Origin: Pelobacter sp.
GTDB lineage: Bacteria; Desulfobacterota; Desulfuromonadia; Geobacterales; Pseudopelobacteraceae
Length of the DNA stretch: 64,000 bases
Direction: 5' to 3'
Assembly: GCA_030824515.1 (NCBI GenBank)
Contig: JAVBXN010000052.1
Coordinates: 23,499 to 87,498, forward strand
Under the pieces are notes generated by a model that saw only the letters and a list, made by a program, of their open reading frames with translations, made no database searches and was not told the DNA's origin. The translations under genes and the position numbers were made by a program. The number at the start of each line of letters is the position of its first letter. Position 1 is the first letter of the stretch. This document shows, in pieces, positions 58,377 to 64,000 of the stretch.

Positions 58377-58469
58377 AACCGCCGATTCACTCAGAGAGAA
58401 CAAAGGATTTGGGTTTACCCAGAAAAGTCTTTTGACTTACTCGGCGTGCATCCGCTTTTCTCGGCGGTT
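58377..58469. repeat. Imperfect palindromic repeat, copy A (short form)
   Basis: Begins AACCGCCGA and ends TCGGCGGTT. The right arm CTTACTCGGCGTGCATCCG is well kept; the left arm is worn (TTCACTCAGAGAGAAC). At 93 bp it is the shortest copy. Confidence 0.85.
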
Positions 58470-58492
58470 AATAAAAGCCTTAAAAGCATTGG

Positions 58493-58611
58493 AACCGCCG
58501 ATTAACGCAGAACACGCAAAGAAGGCCAAAAACATAAATGAATTGAAGATTCTGGTTTACCAATAGAAGACTTTCGACTTACTCGGCGTGCATCCGCCTT
58601 TCTCGGCGGTT
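58493..58611. repeat. Imperfect palindromic repeat, copy B
   Basis: 119 bp, AACCGCCGA ... TCGGCGGTT. Left arm carries AACGCAGAACACGCAAAG, right arm CGGCGTGCATCCGCCTTTC; the two pair imperfectly around an AT-rich middle that includes a GGTTTACC segment shared with the other copies. Confidence 0.88.
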
Positions 58612-58652
58612 AATTATCTATTTCTGACGATATATTCACAACAGGAGAACAT

Positions 58653-61319
58653 ATGAAGTTAAAGAGTATCGTTTCACTGCTGTCAATGCTGCTTGCCGCA
58701 CAGATAGCCCTGAGCCAACCCGTCTGCGCTGAAGGCGGAGCGCCGGCCGCACTGTCCGCCGCCCCGGCGGCTTCCATTTCGGCATCTGCTCCAGCCACGC
58801 TGAGCATACCAGCCGCCAATGGTCTCACATCCTCTCCGGCATCCGCAACCGGCGGCATTACGGCGCCGTTGGCACCCTCAGCAGGCCCGGCCACCATGCA
58901 ACCTGGAATACCGGCACAGTCAACATCGACCCTACAACCGCCACAGCCGACTACCTCCCAGCTTACCGCACCATTCCAGAGAGTAGCCGACCCGGCCCTT
59001 CAGGCAACTCAACCACAGAGCGCGCCTCCTCAAATGACGTCTACACCCGCTGCGGTTGTGGAAATGTCCAACGCAGAACGCGCCATGCTGGACTCCGGCA
59101 GCGGCGCCGACAAATCATCCCCGCAGGAATTCAAGGTCAAGAGCCTGAAACAGTTTGGCTACAGTTTTTTTCGACCGGAGATGCAGGGTTTTGCAGCACT
59201 TTCCGACGTTCCAGTAGGGCCTGATTATCAGCTTGGCACAGGTGACCGCATCGTCATGACCGTCTGGGGCAGCCTGGAAGGTTCCTATGAACTGGAGGTA
59301 AACCGCAGCGGCGAACTGGTACTGCCAAAAGTAGGATCTGTAAAAGTTGCCGGCACAACCTTCGGTCAGCTGCCCAAACTGCTGACAGGCCACCTGGCGA
59401 AAGTGTTCCGCGATTTCAACCTGAACATCACCATGGGCAAGCTGCGCATGATCAAGGTCTACGTGGTCGGCGAAGTAAAGTCGCCGGGTGATTATTCCAT
59501 CTCGTCACTGTCAACCCTAATCAACGCCCTCTCGGCGGCCGGTGGGCCAACCACCAACGGCAGTCTGCGCTCGATCTCGATAGTCAGAGACGGCAAACAG
59601 GTAGATGAAGTGGACCTGTATTCATTTTTCCTGAAAGGTGACAAAAACCGTGACATACGCTTGCAGCCGGGCGACACGATCTTCGTACCGCAGGTCGGCC
59701 CGGTTGCCGGTATCGCCGGCAATGTACGCCGTCCGGCAATATACGAGCTGAAAGATGAAAAAAACCTGAAAGAGCTGCTGGAACTGGCCAACGGCATCGT
59801 GCCGACCGGCTATCTGCAGCGTATGCAAATTTCCAGGGTAGAGGCAAACGACAAGAAGATCATCACCGACATCAACCTTGACCCCACCAAAAGCGGCAAG
59901 GCGCTGGACCAGCTCACCGCCACCATCGCCATCAAGGATATGGATCTGGTGAAGATATTCCCGATTGACGGCACGCTGCGGGGCTACGCGCGCCTGGAGG
60001 GTTATGTACTGCGCCCCGGCGACTACGCGCTTCAGCCGGGCATGCGCATCGATCAACTGCTGGGACAGGACAACCTGCTGCCTGAATACCATACGGAATC
60101 GGGCCAGGTCATAAGGCTGATGCCGCCTGACTTCCACCCGGAGCTTATCTTCTTCAATGTCAGCCGCGCCATGGCAAAAGACCCGGAAAACAACCTGGAA
60201 CTGAAGGAATTCGACATAGTTCGCATCTTCTCACGCTGGGAAATGGAAGAGATGCCGCGTATCAAAATCAGCGGGGAGATTCAGAAACCGGGAGAATACC
60301 GCTATTTCAGCAACATGCGCGTTCGCGACCTGCTGATCTTTGCCGGCAATCCCAAACTTACCGCTTATTTAAACGATGCCGAGTTGACCAGGCTCAAACT
60401 TTCGACTTCATCGGTCAGCAGTTATCCTATTTCGATCAACCTGGCGGAAGCACTCAAGGGAAATCCGCAACACAACATCCCCCTGGAACCCCATGATGAG
60501 CTGACCGTCCGCAAAATCCCCAACTGGGCCGACGAAAACGACCGTTACATAACTCTCAAGGGAGAATTTGTCTTCCCCGGCACCTACCCCATTTTCAAGG
60601 GTGAAAAGCTCAGCTCGGTGATCCACCGGGCAGGCGGATTCAGCCCGAAAGCACACCTGAAAGGCGCAAAATTCACCAGGACATCGGTGCGTGAACTGCA
60701 GCAAAAGCGCATGGACGAGTTCCTTGCCTCGACCGAAATGGACATCAACAGCAAAATGAGTGAAATGGCCTCGGCCGCCTCCTCTGCGGAGGAACTGGCC
60801 GCCAACAAGGCTTCCATCGAAGGTGTCCGCCGCAGCCTGCAACTTCTAAAGTCCACCAAGGCCGAAGGAAGGATGGTTTTACAACTTTCCCAACCGGACA
60901 CGTTCTCCGGTTCTCCCTACGACATTGAAGTCCTGGGAGGCGACACGCTTGAAGTCCCCCAGCGCACCAATTCGGTTTCCGTGTTGGGAAGGGTCACCAA
61001 TCCGACCAACTTCGTATTTACCGAGGGAAGAAGCGTCGGCGATTACCTGGACCTGGCGGGCGGTATCACCCAGGACAGCAATGACGATGAAATGTATGTG
61101 ATCAGGGCCGACGGCTCGGTCTTCAGCCACCAGCAATACTCGGCATTCGGATCTCTTGTGGGGGGAGGTTTTATGGGAGAAAGAATCGACTCCGGCGATG
61201 CCATCATAGTGCCGCAGAAGTTCGAGAAAACCGCCTGGATGAGAAACCTGAAGGACATCACCACCATCATCTCTCAGATAGCGATCAGCGCCGGAACTGT
61301 GTTCCTGGGATTGAGGTAG
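58653..61319 (+). CDS. SLBB-domain polysaccharide export protein (Wza-like)
   Basis: An 888-residue secreted protein. Signal peptide (about 1-26, ending CAEG), a low-complexity Ala/Pro/Ser/Thr-rich stretch (about 27-135), a Poly_export (Wza-type) domain about 185-260 (DYQLGTGDRIVMTVWG), then repeated SLBB beta-grasp units to the C-terminus (VVGEVKSPGDYSISSLSTL, EGYVLRPGDYALQPGM, SGEIQKPGEYRYFSNM, KGEFVFPGTYPIFKGE, LGRVTNPTNFVFTEG), ending in a C-terminal hydrophobic segment. Predicted outer-membrane exporter of capsule or exopolysaccharide. No glycosyltransferase, Wzc or lipoprotein-box partner is encoded nearby. Repeat copies flank it. Confidence 0.92.
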   Translation: MKLKSIVSLLSMLLAAQIALSQPVCAEGGAPAALSAAPAASISASAPATLSIPAANGLTSSPASATGGITAPLAPSAGPATMQPGIPAQSTSTLQPPQPTTSQLTAPFQRVADPALQATQPQSAPPQMTSTPAAVVEMSNAERAMLDSGSGADKSSPQEFKVKSLKQFGYSFFRPEMQGFAALSDVPVGPDYQLGTGDRIVMTVWGSLEGSYELEVNRSGELVLPKVGSVKVAGTTFGQLPKLLTGHLAKVFRDFNLNITMGKLRMIKVYVVGEVKSPGDYSISSLSTLINALSAAGGPTTNGSLRSISIVRDGKQVDEVDLYSFFLKGDKNRDIRLQPGDTIFVPQVGPVAGIAGNVRRPAIYELKDEKNLKELLELANGIVPTGYLQRMQISRVEANDKKIITDINLDPTKSGKALDQLTATIAIKDMDLVKIFPIDGTLRGYARLEGYVLRPGDYALQPGMRIDQLLGQDNLLPEYHTESGQVIRLMPPDFHPELIFFNVSRAMAKDPENNLELKEFDIVRIFSRWEMEEMPRIKISGEIQKPGEYRYFSNMRVRDLLIFAGNPKLTAYLNDAELTRLKLSTSSVSSYPISINLAEALKGNPQHNIPLEPHDELTVRKIPNWADENDRYITLKGEFVFPGTYPIFKGEKLSSVIHRAGGFSPKAHLKGAKFTRTSVRELQQKRMDEFLASTEMDINSKMSEMASAASSAEELAANKASIEGVRRSLQLLKSTKAEGRMVLQLSQPDTFSGSPYDIEVLGGDTLEVPQRTNSVSVLGRVTNPTNFVFTEGRSVGDYLDLAGGITQDSNDDEMYVIRADGSVFSHQQYSAFGSLVGGGFMGERIDSGDAIIVPQKFEKTAWMRNLKDITTIISQIAISAGTVFLGLR

Positions 61320-61357
61320 AACCCAAATACAAAGAATCAAACTTTGAATATTTATTT

Positions 61358-61502
61358 GACCGCCGAAAAAAGCGGATGCACGCAGATAAATCCGAGATTT
61401 CAAAAGACTACACCAACTCAGGTTAAATCTTTTTACAATCCTTTGATTTATCTGCGTGTATCGCTTTGGATCGTCTGCTTTTAGCTGCGTTCATCGGCGG
61501 TT
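61358..61502. repeat. Imperfect palindromic repeat, copy C (long variant)
   Basis: 145 bp, outer ends GACCGCCGA and TCGGCGGTT. Inside, GGATGCACGCAGATAAATC faces GATTTATCTGCGTGTATCG as an 11-plus-bp inverted repeat, so this member folds even better than the others. The central sequence differs from copies B, D, F and G. Confidence 0.8.
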
Positions 61503-61538
61503 ATCTTTTTTACAAGCTCCAACATGGAAAAAGCAGTT

Positions 61539-61658
61539 AACCGCCGAGGAACGCAGATACACGCAGAGAAAACCAGAAACAGAAAAGATGAAAAGATTTT
61601 GGTTTACCTAATAAAAAATTTTGATTTACTCGGCGTACATCCGACCTTCTCGGCGGTT
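61539..61658. repeat. Imperfect palindromic repeat, copy D
   Basis: 120 bp, AACCGCCGA ... TCGGCGGTT with left arm GAACGCAGATACACGCAGAG and right arm ACTCGGCGTACATCCGACC. Followed by an AACAAAAGCTTTAAG linker and then copy E. Confidence 0.88.
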
Positions 61659-61680
61659 AACAAAAGCTTTAAGCCAGTGG

Positions 61681-61837
61681 AACCGCCGAGGAACGCCGAT
61701 ACACACCGCCAGAAGTAGGCGCTTCTAAGCTAGAAATAAAAAAACTTGAACAGAATACCGGTTTAACCCATATGGTGATCAACTTTTTTGATGTAAGTCC
61801 TGGTTTTCTCGTCGTGTATCAGTTTTTATCGGCGGTT
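61681..61837. repeat. Imperfect palindromic repeat, copy E (diverged)
   Basis: 157 bp between AACCGCCGA and TCGGCGGTT. The left arm GAACGCCGATACACACCG is recognisable; the right arm is reduced to GTCGTGTATCAG before the outer end. The middle differs and is AT-rich. Confidence 0.75.
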
Positions 61838-62102
61838 AACTGCCGTTTATAGGTTAAATGTTTATTGCATTTGAGAAAGGCCCATGATGTTGCATCTGTG
61901 ATCGGTACGTTATTTGCTAGTAACAAGATATACAATTAATCGTGGCTACGGATCACGTGCTTTAATTTGTTGATATTTCGAAATTAATTCTGTTTTGCAA
62001 TTTTCAAAAAAGTTCTTTAGAATGGTTTTTCAGGCGGTTATATGTAAGTTTTTTTTACATAATCATGGAACGCCTAAATATCCGGGAGAGCTTGGTGAAA
62101 AA
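61838..62102. other. AT-rich leader before the secreted protein gene
   Basis: About 265 bp with no gene. It holds only a small TATGTAA/TTACATA hairpin (near 62040-62062) and a GGTGA ribosome site for the next gene. No known riboswitch was recognised; I looked for a GEMM (c-di-GMP) pattern and did not find one. Confidence 0.5.
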
Positions 62103-63140
62103 ATGTTCAGACAAAATAGAAAAATAATCGGCGGTTTTTTCGCAACGCTTGGAATCATGGGATCGGCATCTGTATCCCTGGCCAGCACTACATGCACTAC
62201 TCCCGATCCGTTGGCAACCAATTGGGCATGTGTCGATGTGTACCTGACACCATCGCCTTCAGAGCTTTTTACTAATATCAGTGGCCTCCAGTTTCAAATC
62301 AATAATGCGCCACTGGCCACAATATATTCGGCGACCAACATCAATGAAGCTGCAGCAATGGAATTATTTGCGACACTCCCCGACCCTGTAATTGTTACTG
62401 ATTATGAGAGAATTATTGGGGGGACAACCACTCCGTTTTCATCGGGAACCAACCCACTGTTCAACTTGAAATACGGATTTTCGGCAGGCGTGTTCCCGGC
62501 ATTCACCATTGATACAGCCACCTATCCGCCAATTTTCGATCCGATGACGGTAACCGCCGGTAATATACTTCTCAAAACCGAATACGTGTTGAATAGCGGG
62601 GCGGTGTCCATAGTCAACGGCTTCCCGCTTGACCTGACCGTTGGAGGCAGCGGAACGGGAACCGTTACCAGCACGCCAACCGGCATTTCATGCAACAGCG
62701 GCACCTGTCGCTATCCGTTCACAATTGCGACACCGGTAACATTGACTGCAGCGACCGGCAAGGAATCCTGCTTCTCCGGCTGGAGTTGTCCCGGAGGTAC
62801 GATCAGCTCTAACGTCTGCAGCTTCAGTTCATATAACCCGGCCAACACATCTGGCGCCACGGCACTATTCAACCTGATGGCGGCCGCGATAGCAGGCCAG
62901 TTAATGACCCAACACTGCACACTACAGGAAGCCGTCAACATTGCTGCAAACGGATCAAGCATATTGGCCCGCGCCGACATATTGTTGGAAAATCTGGTAA
63001 TGAACAGAAATAATACGACTCTGACTCTCAAAGGCGGATACACAGATTTCGCATTAGCCAGTACAGGGATCACCACCCTGTCAGGGTCTTTGACACTCCA
63101 ACAAGGCTCCTTGATAGTTGAAAAACTTGCGGTATTTTAA
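62103..63140 (+). CDS. Secreted protein with one bacterial (InlB B-like) repeat; function unknown
   Basis: A 345-residue protein from ATG 62103 (GGTGA site); the frame is open from 61995, but that would add a hydrophobic lead with no ribosome site. Signal peptide about 1-28 (GGFFATLGIMGSASVSLAS). Middle part: a cohesin-like beta-rich region (about 30-180, DVYLTPSPSELFTNISGLQF). Then a single copy of the GTGTVTSTPTGISCN-type repeat with paired cysteines and FSGWSCPG, common in Geobacter surface proteins. The C-terminal section (about 270-345) reads like a start of a beta-helix (LTLKGGYTDF). It ends abruptly after LEVEKLAVF-like strands and may be a truncated member of a larger family. Confidence 0.65.
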   Translation: MFRQNRKIIGGFFATLGIMGSASVSLASTTCTTPDPLATNWACVDVYLTPSPSELFTNISGLQFQINNAPLATIYSATNINEAAAMELFATLPDPVIVTDYERIIGGTTTPFSSGTNPLFNLKYGFSAGVFPAFTIDTATYPPIFDPMTVTAGNILLKTEYVLNSGAVSIVNGFPLDLTVGGSGTGTVTSTPTGISCNSGTCRYPFTIATPVTLTAATGKESCFSGWSCPGGTISSNVCSFSSYNPANTSGATALFNLMAAAIAGQLMTQHCTLQEAVNIAANGSSILARADILLENLVMNRNNTTLTLKGGYTDFALASTGITTLSGSLTLQQGSLIVEKLAVF

Positions 63141-63147
63141 ATAAATG

Positions 63148-63267
63148 AACTGCCGATGAATGTAGATACACGCAGAGAAAGACAAAAACAGAAAAGGATA
63201 TAAATATTGTGGTTTACCCATAAAAGACTTTGACTTACTCGGCGTGCATCCGCCTTTCTCGGCGGTT
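63148..63267. repeat. Imperfect palindromic repeat, copy F
   Basis: 120 bp, AACTGCCGA ... TCGGCGGTT; left arm GAATGTAGATACACGCAGAG, right arm ACTCGGCGTGCATCCGCC. Starts 8 bp after the secreted-protein stop and is followed by an AATAAAAGCTTT linker like those after A and D. Confidence 0.88.
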
Positions 63268-63323
63268 AATAAAAGCTTTTATAGACAAATGAGGGCCACC
63301 ACGGTACGTAAAAAGGATTTCAA

Positions 63324-63572
63324 ATGCCCGAGATTAGCCGTTTTCTTGGTATAGTCATCAGTATGTACTTTGATGAGCACAATCCGCCTCATTTTCACAT
63401 AATGTATAATGAGTATAAAGCGGTAATGGCAATAAATACTCTTAATACCTTGGATGGTAAGTTACCGGCACGTGTACGAGGTTTGGTTGAAGAATGGGCA
63501 GAAATCAATCAAGCAGAATTGCTGGAAATGTGGGAATCTAAAGATTTTCATAAAATCAAGCCACTTGTTTAG
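63324..63572 (+). CDS. DUF4160 domain protein
   Basis: An 82-residue protein that fills the DUF4160 family: MPEISRFLGIVISMYFDEHN then PPHFHIMYNEYKA, with the conserved HNPPHFH histidines, and RVRGLVEEWAEINQAELLEMW. Starts with an AAGGA site. It is 8 bp upstream of a DUF2442 gene; the two are a common pair and are often treated as a putative toxin-antitoxin or regulatory unit, but no biochemical role is established. Confidence 0.88.
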   Translation: MPEISRFLGIVISMYFDEHNPPHFHIMYNEYKAVMAINTLNTLDGKLPARVRGLVEEWAEINQAELLEMWESKDFHKIKPLV

Positions 63573-63580
63573 GAGGCATT

Positions 63581-63847
63581 ATGATTGCTGTCAGTGATGC
63601 CAGATATGATTCAGAATACAAGATCTGGATAGAGTTCAACACTGGTGAGAGCGGAGTAGCAGATTTATCAGATTTACCGCAAAAATTTAAAGCCGCTATT
63701 CCACTGAAATGCATTGATGAATTTAGACAATTCTATCTAGATGAATGGCCGACATTGGCATGGAAGTGCGGTTTTGATCTTTCACCTGAAAGTCTGTATG
63801 AACGCGTTACAGGCAAACGCCAGGACTGGATGAATAATTCGCAATAG
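63581..63847 (+). CDS. DUF2442 domain protein
   Basis: An 88-residue protein of the DUF2442 family: IAVSDARYDSEYKIWIEFNT near the start, LPQKFKAAIPL, and the closing WKCGFDLSPESLYERV. GGAGG ribosome site. Pairs with the DUF4160 gene just before it; the predicted small DNA-binding or antitoxin role is only suggested by this association. Confidence 0.87.
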   Translation: MIAVSDARYDSEYKIWIEFNTGESGVADLSDLPQKFKAAIPLKCIDEFRQFYLDEWPTLAWKCGFDLSPESLYERVTGKRQDWMNNSQ

Positions 63848-63884
63848 TTTTTCTCAAAAGATAAAAAAGCTTTACAACCTATGG

Positions 63885-64000
63885 AACCGCCGATGAACGC
63901 AGATACACGCAGAGAAGGCCAAGAACATAAAAGATGAAAAGATTTTGGGTTTACCTATAAAAGATTTTGAATTACTCGGCGTGCATCCGCCTTTCTCGGC
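63885..64000. repeat. Imperfect palindromic repeat, copy G (cut by window end)
   Basis: Begins AACCGCCGA with left arm GAACGCAGATACACGCAGAG and the right arm CTCGGCGTGCATCCGCC; the window ends at TCGGC of the outer end. Preceded by an AAAAAAGCTTTACAAC linker. Confidence 0.85.

Larger units (their letters stand above)
58143..58652. other. Repeat-bearing gap between cimA and the SLBB export gene
   Basis: About 510 bp between two divergent genes. The 230 bp next to cimA must hold its promoter and leader; I see no clear riboswitch or T-box. The remaining part carries palindromic repeat copies A (58377-58469) and B (58493-58611), joined by an AAAAGCC-x-TTAA linker. Small plus-strand frames here arise from the repeats and are not called. 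Confidence 0.7.

Noticed and set aside
58266..58505. 79-codon plus-strand frame
   Set aside because: Encoded largely by palindromic repeat A; the same LLGVHP-x-FSAVNKS string recurs in repeat D, so it reflects the repeat, not a gene.
61524..61718. 64-codon plus-strand frame
   Set aside because: Arises from repeat copy D; no ribosome site.
58377..64000. CRISPR array
   Set aside because: The repeats are long, palindromic, of unequal size and irregularly spaced, with genes between; no short identical repeats with unique spacers and no cas genes.

Overview
The window looks like a chromosomal segment of a Geobacter-type bacterium (Geobacterales / Desulfuromonadia). The support is a citramalate synthase (CimA) for isoleucine synthesis, a thrS-infC-rpmI-rplT-pheS-pheT-ihfA-merR string, two bacteriohemerythrins and an unusually dense set of two-component and c-di-GMP genes. 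No species can be named from sequence alone.

Layout. 1-8.4 kb (minus strand): a tightly coupled operon reading TPR protein, UbiD-family decarboxylase, ABC ATPase, ABC permease, ccoG, ccoI (cut by the window edge). CcoG and CcoI point to assembly of a cbb3-type terminal oxidase. 8.5-11.7 kb (plus): a DUF255 thioredoxin-fold protein and a secreted TPR protein. 11.7-15.0 kb (minus): a PAS histidine kinase with a sigma-54 response regulator. 15.1 kb: tRNA-Arg(TCG). 15.3-19.7 kb (plus): a phytochrome-like kinase, a REC-GGDEF protein and a lone REC protein. A worn copy of the tRNA 3' end plus terminator hairpin lies beyond them at 20.06 kb. 20.4-25.9 kb (plus): an AT-richer block with an HTH-PAS-PAS protein behind an operator-like dyad, a bacteriohemerythrin and a 1304-residue hybrid kinase with a PocR-type input. 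25.9-44.9 kb (plus): one long co-oriented sensory cluster. It contains two big Cache/GAF/PAS kinases, a PAS-GGDEF protein, a TonB-dependent receptor, a YfiR-like periplasmic protein, a kinase with a YfiN-like CHASE8 input, a kinase with a solute-binding-protein input, receivers, a hybrid kinase, an HD-GYP protein, a degenerate HD-GYP protein and a second bacteriohemerythrin.

45.0-52.7 kb (minus): translation genes thrS, infC (apparent AUA start), rpmI, rplT, pheS, pheT, then ihfA, a MerR-type regulator and tRNA-Pro(GGG). tRNA-Val(GAC) lies upstream of thrS. 52.8-58.1 kb (minus): rlmD, rdgB, rph, a zinc-ribbon protein, a ComEA-like SLBB-HhH protein and cimA. 58.1-64 kb (plus): an 888-residue SLBB/Wza-like export protein, a secreted protein of unknown role and a DUF4160-DUF2442 pair. 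These are interspersed with seven copies of an imperfect palindromic repeat of about 93-157 bp.

How it works together. Between 11.7 and 44.9 kb I count eight histidine kinases, seven receiver-domain proteins outside the kinases, two GGDEF proteins with intact GGEEF and RxxD motifs, and one intact HD-GYP. The most distinctive module is receptor / YfiR / CHASE8-kinase / SBP-kinase / receivers / HD-GYP. It resembles a YfiBNR (TpbB) envelope-stress circuit in which the diguanylate cyclase output has been replaced by a phosphorelay ending in c-di-GMP hydrolysis. That reading is inference from domains and gene order.
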